A stretch of DNA of 64,000 nucleotides, from contig NC_060886.1 of NCBI RefSeq assembly GCF_014805685.1, positions 18,160,608 to 18,224,607 on the forward strand, given 5' to 3'. The notes under the pieces were generated by a model. That model did no database searches and was not told where the DNA came from. It was given only the letters and a program-made list of their open reading frames with translations. Position 1 is the stretch's first letter, and each line of letters opens with the position of its first letter. Both the position numbers and the translations under genes were made by a program. Of the stretch, positions 1 to 11,108 are shown piece by piece. This DNA comes from Silurus meridionalis. Taxonomy: Eukaryota > Chordata > Actinopteri > Siluriformes > Siluridae.

Positions 1-544
1 AGGTTGTTCCTTTCATGACCGGGACACAGTGCAGACCTGATGTACAGCAATCAATAGCAGCCTGCTTTGTGAAGAGAGCAATCACATCAGTTACACAGAG
101 CAGATGGCCTGAGCTTCCTGTTAAATGCCTGCCTGGTTACACTTAATTCTCTTCGAAATAAATCATAAATACTTAAGGGCTATGGTAGAATATGTAAACT
201 GACATTTACACTGGTCAGGATTTTCCAGCACATCTCTGAAGCAGTAGAGTCGGCGGTCCAAAACCTTTACACTGAGCCTGGACAAGACTGGGGAACGTTT
301 ATATTTAATGAGGATAATATTAGAACCACAACTCAGAGTGACAGACTATAAAGTTAAAATGGGTGCAATTTACCCACATCAAATATTATACATGCTTTCG
401 AAGTGAAAAAATGTAGTCTTATATTCCCTGGATAACAACAAAATGCCTTCTGAACCCTTGTCCCATGCTTACTAACCACATTAGCTGGTGCTTGGGAAAA
501 AAAATATCTAAATAAATAAATAGAGACACAAATGGACACCATAC
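1..544. other. mettl8 intron at the window edge
   Basis: Sequence downstream (minus strand) of the donor at 544-543. I looked on the minus strand for the next METTL8 coding segment (the conserved glycine-rich loop and RDYGRYD-like motif) and did not find it. No other feature is visible. Confidence 0.5.
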
Positions 545-2120
545 CTCTCGGGGTGAATGGAGGAGAGCACAAAAACCATAACAATGATGTCAAGACTCTC
601 ACGAGGAAAGGGAAACATGGATGCATCATCACAAATGTCATGAACAAATGCATGGCACACTGCAGGATCGTAGTCTGGATGCTCCTGTACAGTGACATAT
701 AAATAAGATTGTTTCTAGAGATTTTGAATACTGAAAGCCAGATTACACTAAAGCTGTTACTGAAGATAAAAGAATGAATGAATGAATTTAATAAGAACAA
801 GATTAAGTTTATTAATATTGCATTTTAAGCATAAAGCACAAAGTGCTTCCCAAAGGCAGAATGAGGCAAACAGAATAAAATGAGGCATAAAAACAAAATG
901 AAAATGTGGATAAAATAAACACTACATTAAATAGAACAAAATCAATAAACAGAGCATGAAAGAAACCAGAGGATAAGAACATAGAGATGACTAACAAGAC
1001 TGAGTAAATAGAAGTCAATATAAAATAAATGACTTAATAAAACAACAGATCAAATACGTAGTTTAAGGCATAATACAGATTACCACCTGAGCATGTTTGG
1101 ATTCTTCCTATATGCTGTAGGTTTATAGTAATTGCTGAATTTTAACAATGTATGGCATCAATAAATATATAAAAACAATTTAGATTTATTCAATATTGTT
1201 ACATATTTGTTGTCTTGAAAAAATAAATTAAGATAGTCAGAATTTTCATGGAATATTTTTAGCTATATGAAATATTAAACTACAGGCTTCTCTAACATGG
1301 AATATTTTTCTTGTTTTACATAAGGCTTAGAATTTTTAACCCTGTTTACCCCAAAGTAAAATTAGAGAAAACTGCATTTGAGGATTCATTGCAAATTCCA
1401 CCAAAACAGCCACCAAAATATTGATTGTCTCAAGTTAATTTGCATCCAAAATATAACCGTCATTTATTTAAATCTGTAAAGCTGCTTTGGGACAATGTCC
1501 ATCGTTAAAAGCGCTGCACACGCAAAACTGAATTAAATTGATTAGAATAAATCAATTACAAAATGCAACAATGCTAACAATGTGTATCTTTATTTCCATC
1601 TTACCACTGCCTCATTTTAATCTAATATGGTCTTTGCAGAAAGCCTTGGCAAGTTTAGAAAATTAATTAAAAACATTTTGTCACTTGAATTCTGCATAGA
1701 CACATCTGATGTGTTTTCTCAGACAACCCACACTGTTATTCATGTGCATTAGCCACTTGGTGAATACAATATTTTATTTCAATTTTTCAATGTGAGCACC
1801 AGGTAACATAAAATGAAATAATCAGTAAACACTGGCATCTGGCAGAACTTTGCAAACAGCAAGCTCTTTGATTGACAACTTTTTTTGAAAACTGACAAAT
1901 TTCAGAGTTTTGTATTTGGCTTAAAACACAAACTTGCACTCTATAACAAATTAAGTATTTATTTATCATTTAAATATGTTACAGCAGAGTCTGTAAGTGT
2001 CTCCTCGTAGGCTGTGTGTACAATCTAATGCATTCACTGTGCAAGCAGCCTACTGCCTCCATTTGATAAAAGCCTCTGCATTCTGACAGCATCAAATATC
2101 CACCGGGCCAATAGGCATGT

Positions 2121-2174
<54 letters not shown>

Positions 2175-2475
2175 CCTGGCAGCCATTTTGACTGATCTGT
2201 TGTCGGCAAAGTGCTTGGAAATAAGACAAAATGAAGGCTGGGGAGACCCACCATTTTCTCCCTTAGTGTTTAACAGTTTTCTCATGACTTTCATTTCACT
2301 GATATGGACTGCTGCTTATATCTGATCACCACATTATGCAATTTAAGGTTGTTATTCTAGAGAAAAATGAAGAAAAAAATAAGTTAATCACCTTGACAAG
2401 TTGGATTGCTCTGGAAGAAAAGTCAAAGCAGTATAGGAATGAATCACTGCCCCTGGACAAAAAAAAAAAAAAAAA

Positions 2476-2536
<61 letters not shown>

Positions 2537-5500
2537 GGTAATATTTATTCAGAATTTATCATGACAGCGGATGAATGTGGTAATTTGTGTTACCGTATTT
2601 TTCGGACTATAAGTCGCTACTTTTTTCTGCGTTTTGAACCCCGCGGCTTAAACAACGAAGCGGCTTATTTATGTTTTTTCTGGTTTCACAAACTTCAAGC
2701 CAAAAAACTGAGCGACATAACATTAGACCAATGAAATTTCCGGACAGAAACGAAAAAAAAAACCACACCTCACCTGTGTTCTGAGCTGCACGGCATCGGG
2801 AGAAAAAAAAGTTTTTTTAAATGCACGACGATGCCAAAAGAAAAACTCCCGAGAGAAATAGTTGTGAAATGAAGGAGGAAGACAGTGAACAATTACTTTC
2901 TTGGTCGGCTACTGTTTAGATACAAGCCGTTGTAACGCGTTGAGTCAGGGTCAAGGGAGAGCTCGCTAACTCCATTTGCAACAGAAATCATATAAGCACA
3001 GACAGGTTTCCAAAACTCGTGCTTTTTTATTTTTCTTGGCAACAGTGTTAAGGGTTAGTCAAAGAAACTTAGAAATGAGCATCAGAAAATAATAAGGACA
3101 TATTCCTCGGTCTTGCACACATGCAGTTATACCGGAAAATGCGGCTGCAGACTATTCCCAAAATGCCGCTCTGCTCTTAAAGGAGCCACAACATATTTCA
3201 CCCGTTACACCGTGTAACAGACACTGTCTTTCGTTAAAGCCTGTGTAAAGTTCATTAGTTTCAGTGTAGACTGTAGACTGTTATTTTTGTTCAAAATAAA
3301 AATCTTTGTCAAATTCAGTGGGTGCGGCTTATATAAGTGGTTGCGCTTTATAGTCCGGAAATTACGGTACATTAAATTAACTAAATCAGTACTCTTAAAA
3401 CAAAACTGGGATAACTGAAAATACACTAAATAATCAAATATAATATACCATATAAAATGGTGCAAAGTGACATGTCGAGACTCACTGGTATTATGTGGTG
3501 GTTGTTTTTTATTGTTATATCGCCAGGAGAAATTCAAAAGTATTGTAATCTGTATGCTGAGCTTAATTAAGACAACACTTTCACTAAACTGATACTAAAC
3601 CCAATTTTAAATCGGAACCCAAACTCCTAATTAAATGGTTCAACTTCAATGTCTTTTCTTTTCTGTTTAATAAATGTACAAGAAAAAGGGGAGTAGTTGG
3701 TATCCACTCCGTGTCAAGCTGCCCTCTATAATACAGAAGTTTAAAAAAAGAAATGCGATTGTTGGCTTAAATTGTGTTAGAAAAGATTAATGTATTTTCT
3801 CCACGGGGTTAAGCTAGAATCAAGCATTTTGTGTTTTAAAATTAATGAACATTAATTTGCTTTTCAATTTGCATTCTTTCACTAGGTTTAAAAATGTTAT
3901 ATATTGCTCAATTTTGACATGAAGATCTGACAAACTGTTTTGTTTTAGTCCCAACATGCATGCATGACACACCATCCTTTATCCTTACAAAAACTTAGAC
4001 AAAGATGAATGGATTAGCTGCTTTTCTAACCTGATGGCGTTGATGATAGGGAATACACTGTTGCCTGCACCACATCCCACCTGAAGCAATAACACAATAT
4101 GTCACACAGTAGTCGATCATAGCTGACTATAAGGATAGGCCTGTATGAAAAGTCAATAACCTCCAGTATTCTGAAAGAAGCATGTTGCCCAGGGAAAGCA
4201 GCAACTTCATGAGGCTGCACTGCAGAAACACAATCAGTGTGCTGCTGATTCTCTCTTAGTACATCGTGGTTGGGAATATGAGAATCTCCCTGCTGGCTTT
4301 CCATCCTGCTGTGATGAGTTTCACTTAGTTCGGGATACACTGGAACTGAAGCCCCGTGACCTTCTGAGGTATGACTTGTTTCACAGCCCTGGGGCAAGAG
4401 CTCGGGAAACTCAGAAAAAAGCCACTGCCGATTTTTGAAGAACTTGTTTTGATGCATTTCGTAAAATTTGTCCCAATATTTGTTAGCATCTCTGTCATAC
4501 CTGACTGGAAAGCATACAAATGGCTTAAACTGCACAAATGGTTCACCCAATAAAAACATTTACCTACGTTATATGGCTAAAAGTATGTGGACACCTGACC
4601 ATCACACCCATGGTTCTCTCCAAACTGTTGCCACAGAGCATACAATAGTACTGGATGTTTTTTGCATGCAATAAAAATGTCTTTGCACTGGAACTAAGAA
4701 ACTCCAGCATGACAATACACCTGTGCACAAAGTGTGCTCCATGAAAACACACTCTTCCTTTTTAAAGTTGGCAAACCATGTTTTCATGGAGCACACTTTG
4801 TGGCAAACCATGTTTTCATGGAGCACACTTTGTGCACAGGTGTATTGTTTACTGGGGTTTACTGACCTCAACCCCAGTAAACACAATCGGTATAAACTAG
4901 CTTACTGGCTATAGACCTCGTGACCCGAAATCACTGCCCACTTTACTGATGTCCTTGTGGCTAAATGAGCACAAATTCCCACAGACACACTTCAACACCT
5001 AATGAAAAACCTTCTCAGAAGAGTGGAGGTTACTGGAATCTGGAATGGGATGATCAACAAGTACACAGGAGTGTGACACTCCATATGGGTGTGATGTCCG
5101 CAAACTTTTGGTCATATAGCATATGCTTAGCTCTGCATTTGAATGGTTTCGAAAATAAAATATTTATCTTACCTTGCTCTTCTACAGGTATTTGTTCTCT
5201 GGAGTTCTCCTCTGCTTTTTGTCTTGCTTTTTCCAATTCCTCTGGTGACCACTGAACATGATCCCTATGGGACAGCAGAAGAACATATCCTGTTAGGTAA
5301 ATCAATGCTTTACATTTAGTCATGAATAAAGTTATTGAATTAAATGGGCTGAATCGACATTTCAACAAGATTCCAATTTCTTACAGATCTTCTGTAGTAT
5401 TATGGCCCTTGACTCATTTAAACTGACAAGGTGACTGCATAGAAATACCACATGTTATGCTGAAACATATCCTTAGGGTTGGTTAGGATTCTGCCTCCAA

Positions 5501-5594
5501 GTGGTGCAGGAGGTCGTCCACTTAGACATCTGCAGGGAACATGTCTGACACCACGAACCACAGCCGACACAGTCATTTTCAGCAATCTTCTCAT
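545..5594 (-). CDS. mettl8: METTL8, tRNA N3-methylcytidine methyltransferase (5' part, six coding exons)
   Basis: SAM-dependent methyltransferase of the METTL2/6/8 family; METTL8 makes m3C32 in mitochondrial tRNAs. Coding exons in gene order: 5594-5449, 5264-5173, 4504-4161, 4080-4031, 2452-2392, 684-545. All junctions keep phase, giving 277 codons plus 2 nt. The N-terminus (MRRLLKMTVSAVVRGVRHVP) is basic and free of acidic residues, as in a mitochondrial presequence, followed by GRILTNPKDMFQHNMW, like the METTL8 pre-catalytic segment. Exon 3 carries KYWDKFYEMHQNKFFKNRQW and a variable linker; exon 4 has the SAM motif I VGCGAGNSVFP; exon 5 SFLYCFDFSSRAIQLVK; exon 6 HAFVHDICDD and VLSSIHPER. 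The remaining C-terminal exons lie beyond position 1. ATG 5594 is the first in-frame Met after a likely acceptor near 5630, so an upstream noncoding exon is expected. Assignment to METTL8 rather than METTL2 rests on synteny with dcaf17 and the presequence. Confidence 0.9.
2122..2172. repeat. (CA)n microsatellite
   Basis: About 25 uninterrupted CA units in a mettl8 intron. The neighbouring intron sequence 685-2391 holds nothing else I recognise except a short degraded repeat tail near 1480-1540. Confidence 0.97.
2459..2536. repeat. compound A-run / (AAT)n / (TA)n microsatellite
   Basis: An A homopolymer, about ten AAT units and about thirteen TA units follow each other directly. On the minus strand the array begins 7 bp upstream of the coding exon 2452-2392, so its T-run is the polypyrimidine tract of that exon's acceptor. 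Confidence 0.95.
2591..3369. mobile_element. non-autonomous DNA transposon, copy 1 of a family with CCGTA...TACGG ends
   Basis: Terminal inverted repeats: the left end reads CCGTATTTTTCGGACTATAA and the right end is its imperfect complement (TATAGTCCGGAAATTACGG). Both are flanked by TA, which suits a Tc1/mariner-type target duplication. A second copy with the same order of internal sequence lies at 26548-27288. The interior contains a short start of a reading frame (MPKEKLPREIVV, soon followed by a stop), so this is probably an internal-deletion derivative of a larger element. The family name is not known to me. Confidence 0.85.
4570..5118. mobile_element. non-autonomous Tc1-like element with terminal inverted repeats
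   Basis: Left end TATATGGCTAAAAGTATGTG and right end (complement) TATATGACCAAAAGTTTGCG form inverted repeats with TA at the borders. It lies in the mettl8 intron between exons 5264-5173 and 4504-4161. The interior has no usable reading frame. The 4715-4855 part contains an inverted and tandemly repeated GTGCTCCATGAAAACA-type segment that could fold into a long hairpin. A related fragment is found near 20264. Confidence 0.8.
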
Positions 5595-5879
5595 TTTCTC
5601 TCTCTCATTTGATAAGGGGAACTGTAAAGTAAATATCTATTCATTGAATAGCCAAACAGCAAAAGTATGTATCATTTGAATTTCAAATGTAATTCATTAC
5701 AAATAATTGTAACAAAATAATGATTTTACTTCACAAGACTTTAAAAACAGGGAATACTATCTGCATAAATCATGAACCAAATTAAATAACATCACTATAA
5801 TGTGATAAATTTGTACATTAAATGAGAATGTATTATTGAAGGCAGCATGGCAGCAGTGTTGCTATCTCACATCTTCATT

Positions 5880-6110
5880 TAGCCTCCTGGTCTATACCAG
5901 AGTTTAGGATACTGTCCATTTATGTCCACTTGGTATCCTCCAGTAGATGCACTGGCTGCTCTTAATTGCACAGAGCCCTGTGATGGGACTGGCATCCTAT
6001 TAAGAATGTGTTCCCACCTTGCACCCAATGATCCTGGGATATGCTCCAGATCCACAACAATCATAACCAGAATAATTTAATTCATGAAGGAATGAATGAA
6101 TGTTTTCCTT
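5880..6110 (+). mobile_element. SINE/LINE-tail fragment with (GAAT)n end
   Basis: The stretch contains CCTGTGATGGGACTGGCATC, a GTTCCCACCTTGCACCCA-like segment and CCTGGGATATGCTCCAGATC, then a short GAATGAATGAATG tail. This is the typical 3' tail of a widespread fish SINE/L2-type retroposon. A shorter related fragment is at about 32620-32690. It lies upstream of the mettl8 start codon. Confidence 0.65.
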
Positions 6111-6287
6111 ATTTATTCATCATTTATTTACACAACTGATGTAATAACAGTTCAAAGAAAAGAAAGCAAAAAATTTTATGAGCTTTTTTAAAAAAAGCAC
6201 TTTATATTTTTTTATAGTCATCAGCTCATCAGGGGTTAATCATGTCAGCAGACACAGCTCGTACTGAAGGACTCATGCCCTATACAC

Positions 6288-6609
6288 CAGGGTCCCCAAC
6301 CACTGGGCCACGGACCGGTGCTGGACCACGCAGAGAGAATAAAAACTTTTTTTTATGCTCATTTTATTGACTTTTGCAGTCTGCCTGTGCCAGTTTCCCA
6401 TACTTGATTGAAATCAAGCTCCTAGTTTCTGCACAATTGTTAGTATAGTTACATTTTCATTATATATTTTATAATTAAATTAGTAATTAAATAATATAAT
6501 AGGTATACTAATACTACGATATGCACGTTATTGTTTTTAGTCTTTGGAAAAATTTGCTTGCATGAAAATGGCCTGTGGTGCAAAAAAAAAAAAAGGTTGG
6601 GGACTACCA
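6288..6609. mobile_element. short non-autonomous hAT-like element
   Basis: Left end CAGGGTCCCCAACCACTGGG and right end GGTTGGGGACTACCA are inverted repeats of the common GGTCCCCAACC type. Flanking octamers CTATACAC (6280-6287) and CTTTACAT (6610-6617) agree at 6 of 8 positions, as expected of a decayed 8-bp hAT target duplication. Confidence 0.7.
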
Positions 6610-6659
6610 CTTTACATGACTCCCTGCCAACATCAGTGAATTATGGGTATTCTACAAAC

Positions 6660-6900
6660 GTTCTAAGAAGCCATGCATTGTTTTCTTTCTTGTTTTCTCG
6701 TGATCTCAACATCATTTTCTCCTTTCTGTTTTCTCTTCATTTAATTGTTATCAATGATGCTGCCTCTAGAACATGCTCTCATGGAGAAAACACAGAAAAA
6801 TTAAGTAGTGCTCACGAGAAAACAACTTTTGTTATGTCGAGATCATGAGAAAACAAGAATTATATGTCGTGATCACGAGAAAACAAAAATGGAAAAAAAA
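6660..6900. repeat. inverted-repeat element rich in CGTGATC / GAGAAAACA motifs
   Basis: Copies of a TTTTCTCGTGATC-type word on the left (about 6690-6740) are mirrored by GATCACGAGAAAACA-type words on the right (about 6810-6880), so the block is a degenerate inverted repeat, probably a small foldback element. No coding content. Confidence 0.5.
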
Positions 6901-7703
6901 ATTATAATGCATGGCCTCTTGGGACTTACATAGTATTCTGTGCATTCTTAAAACTTAATATTTTGTATTAGGATTTCACGAGATCAGAGGATGGACATTT
7001 TGCATTTAGAAACGACCTTCATATGAAAAAGCCCCCAAATGATAATGAACTACAAGGTAAACAAGCACTGTGAGGTCTAAAATGAACTAGAATGACCCTT
7101 TACGTGGGCGCCATTTTTCATCCGGGTCTTTTGGCGCTTCACATCGAGCACTAAAAGTCGTGACTTTTATTTCCCCCGGAATGAAGTAAGACTCGTGCCA
7201 GGTGCATGACCAGTGCAGCTGCTTTAGTTTTTCGCGATGCCATAGATCTCTGAATAATCCGACATGCATAGAAACTGACTCGAATACGCAAATAGCGTTA
7301 GCTGGCTAGTTTGCTAAAAGACAAGTAAATTATACAACTGTAGCGTTTGCCTGTACCTGTTAGCACTTAGCACTCATAGCCAAAATAATAGCTAGTTCTA
7401 GAATTATATCACGACTTGTTCAAATCCGGATTAAAAAAAATAACCAAATCAATGCCATTCAGCCTGCGCTTACTGGATACATACATTTGTATAAAAATAG
7501 TTTAGAATGATAACTAGCCTGCTAACGTTATCTTAGGAATGACAACAATGCTAGTCAAGGCTAGTAATAACTTATTTTATTCCGAAAGTGGATTATGTTG
7601 GCTGCATATTTACTAAAAAATAAGAAGAGTGGTGGTGGTTTAAATTCGATAAAGTTTGGACATCCTACCTGTACGCGCTGTTCTCCCTGGTTAGATAGAG
7701 TCA
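6901..7703. promoter_or_regulatory. divergent mettl8 / dcaf17 promoter region
   Basis: The two genes are transcribed away from each other and this is the gene-free interval next to the dcaf17 start; mettl8's first, probably noncoding, exon should also begin here. The part 7090-7300 is richer in G+C and CpG (TTTACGTGGGCGCC, TTTTTCGCGATGCC) than its surroundings. No TATA box is obvious. The 61-codon minus-strand reading frame at 7087-7269 resembles no METTL8 sequence and I do not call it a gene. Confidence 0.5.
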
Positions 7704-10700
7704 ATGATGTCTACATCCTCCTCCATGTGTTTGGAGCGGTGTCCTGTGGCGCGCCCTCTAGCGAGAAAACGGCGAACTGACAACGCCTGCGTGCTGTTAG
7801 GCTTCAGGTCAGCGGGAGTCTCCTCACATGACTCTGGTACATTACTAGGAGGCAATCTCAAGATCCTCAAAAATATTATTCTCCAGGTATTTCTTTAACT
7901 CAACCTTAAAACGTTTCACTGCCAACAATTCCGGTTATTAATCCGCATCTCTTCCCAAGGATGGTGCAGAATTCACAAAGGTGTGGACCAAATCCTCCAA
8001 ATCCCTCATCACATATGAAAGCGGAAGGATATATTTTGAGAATTACAGATGCTCTTACACCAGGTGGAGTACACTAACTCATTTCATTGATTATCACAAT
8101 AAAGTCACTTTTAGAAACTAAATGAGGTCCATAATGAATTGCAGCCTAACACCTCAACCACAGCTCCTGTATAAGATGCCAAAGAGATCAAAAGCTGAGA
8201 AGATTGAGGATTGCTTATTATGTCAGTGTCCACTTGTAAGTCTTACTTATTACATCACGTATTAAAGCAAAGAAATAGCACCATCATTATCATCTGAAAG
8301 AACAGATCAGTATGATGATGTGTTTATTTTACAGGATAAAACTCTCCCATGGTCTTTGGAGCAAAAACCCAGCCTTCTAGCGCTAACAGCTAATAACTGG
8401 TTGTATCATCTCTCCGCTGACACGGGGCAAACGCTGCACAGAGTCTACCTCTCATCCCATTTCAAGTTCAGGTAATCCTAGAATACCGGCCACACTTGAG
8501 TGCAAAAGTTTGCATTTCCATGTGTTGTTATTAAATAGTAGATCTCTTCTATAAATAAGATAAGATGTACCTTTATTCATCCCGAATTTCTTTGTTACAG
8601 CAGCAAAATAAAAAAATAAATGCAAATATATATATAAAAAAAAAAGAATATACGCATACTATAATGTACAATACAATATAATGATTACAATAAGGTAGGA
8701 ATGAAATGAGTCTGAACCCTGGAACAGAGAGAGTCTTTAAAAAAACAACAATGATAGTTTAAAAAAGAACTGCAGACACAAAACCAGAAGTCTCCAGAAA
8801 ATTTCAAAATCTGCTCAGAGGTCATGCTAAAGTGTGTCAGCAGTTTTGTGTGGGTTGGCAAGTTTAAATGAATCTTCATGTTGAATCTTAATGTGTAAGA
8901 GAGCATTAAATGAAATCTGCATGTGGCATTTGAGCTGCTATTATTATTTTTTTCACTAATAATATACAGTACTTTGGTTAATTTGGTCCATATTTATTTT
9001 ATTTGTGTAAACATTTGCATCTGACTGTATAACAGCAACTAAGTTATTTAATGAGGAACCAAACAAGCTTTTTTTGGTGTTTGGGCAGTTTGTGACTTTC
9101 GTAAATGGTTTAATTTTACTCTACCAGTGTGTGTGTTTTAAAACAATAGTTTCAGTAGCACTAATGTGTGCTATCCTGTGTACCCTGACAGATCACTGGG
9201 GTGGGATGTCTCTCAGGAAACATTTTATGTCAAATCCATACAACATAAACAGACACCACTAGCACGACAGGTGATGCAGCTCAGAGTCTTTCTTTTCATT
9301 AATTCCATTTGCATTTTGCACATGATAGTGTTCACTCTTTCTCTCTCTCGCTTTATTTCTCTCAGGCTGGTGTTGAGAACAACATCCTCATGCATTTAGC
9401 CATATTCAAAGTCTTTCCTCTTGCTATTGTAGGACTGTTGGAGATCAACAAAAAAGTAAAACTATATTTTGTTTTATAAGCATTATTTTTTTTAACAGTG
9501 TGTAAATGTATTATTGTATTGTGTGTAAATGTATTATTGTATGTATTATATAAATTATTGTGATGCAGTAGATCACTTTATTTGTAGGTCTTCGGTAAAA
9601 CCGTGGTCGATGTTCTTCTGTCTCAAGGAGTGTTTGCTGTGTCTCACAGCTCAAAATGTGTAAAGCTTTACAGCTTTGAACACATTGTGAAAAAGGTAAT
9701 GTGCTTCAGATTAAGATACTGTTATAAAGAATGAAAATGTTTTTGTTTGAGTTATCTTGCTGTTTATAGTTTCATATATATTAAAACATCCCATCATACT
9801 GGACTGGCATCATTATTGTAAAGTTTTGTTCCAGTTCAGGATGAAGAAGCTGGTATTGGGACATGAGTGTGATTTATACGGTGCTCGGGGAATAGTGGGA
9901 GATGCTCCATATGGCATTCCAGTCAACATTCAAATCAATGGTTGGTGATTAAACTATTACCACCTAAAACATACAGAATGTTTGAGAACCCACAATTCTT
10001 GTAGATTATTTTAAACAATGTTTTCTTTGAACAATTACTTTGTTTTGTTGTCTGTTTAAGGCAAACTGGTGTTAGTGATCGTCTATAAGCAGTGTCCCAT
10101 TTATTTAAATTAAATATGTCATTTCAGAGTGTCCTCCTGCACTGTTCGAGATGTCGTACTTGGATAATGGGATTCAGATCGGAGGACACCCATGGCACTA
10201 CATCTACACCCCTAACCATAAAAGAGACAGGGGGACACACCATATCTGCGCCATCAGTAATGGTGCTCTGGTAATTCCAGAATAAAATAATCTATTGTTA
10301 ATTATTAATGTATATTAAATAATTAGTTATTACAACCTTCAAAACATGCACAAATATAAATAATCATAGTTACAATACAAACTGTGCAATAGCAATTTAA
10401 TTTTTTTTTTATTTATTTTTTTAATTACACCAACACTTGCCAGTTGTGGGAATCTGTCCATTATCATGGAGAAAACAGTTCCGTGGTGTGTTGAGGAGGA
10501 TGGTATGGAGGCAGAGGGCATTCCAAACATCACATTTGTAGATTTGCTCAATGATGATTTTTGGAGTTTCAAAATGGCACCTGTATAAAAGAAACATAAA
10601 CATACATACTATTTTGAGGACAGTGAAAAGGGTTATTCCTGTAAATAAACCACAAAATGGAGTGTCTGAACCCCAAGCATCAGTGGAGCTATAGTTAAAT

Positions 10701-11063
10701 GAGATCGTTTTAGCCTTGCACACCATCTGCATTTCTGCTGCAAGAAAAGAATCGCAAGTCCCCTAACCCATTGTAACAAAATATATGATATTGGATCATT
10801 TTTGTGCATGAATAATTTACAGGCTAATGTAAAGGCTGAAGGCGTGACGAATATTACCCTGTACCAGCATATTGTAGAACAAATATCTTGTGGCCTCATA
10901 CATGTTTTATTTTCATCTCATTCATCGGATTTTAAACCTGTTTAAAAAACAAAAAACCTTTCAAGTCAAACAGTTCACGTGCACAAACCTAGAAATCTAG
11001 ATAATGATGAAATGATTCTCCAATTTTCTGAAACCTTCATTTGCAGAAAATGTGTGTAATATT

Positions 11064-11108
<45 letters not shown>

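Noticed and set aside
1979..2325. Open frames with runs of CVCV or THTH
   Set aside because: Translations of the (CA)n array at 2122-2172.
7087..7269. 61-codon minus-strand reading frame (MHVGLFRDLWHREK...) as mettl8 exon 1
   Set aside because: It has no similarity to METTL8 and does not join in phase; the true first coding exon is at 5594-5449. It may be part of a noncoding first exon.
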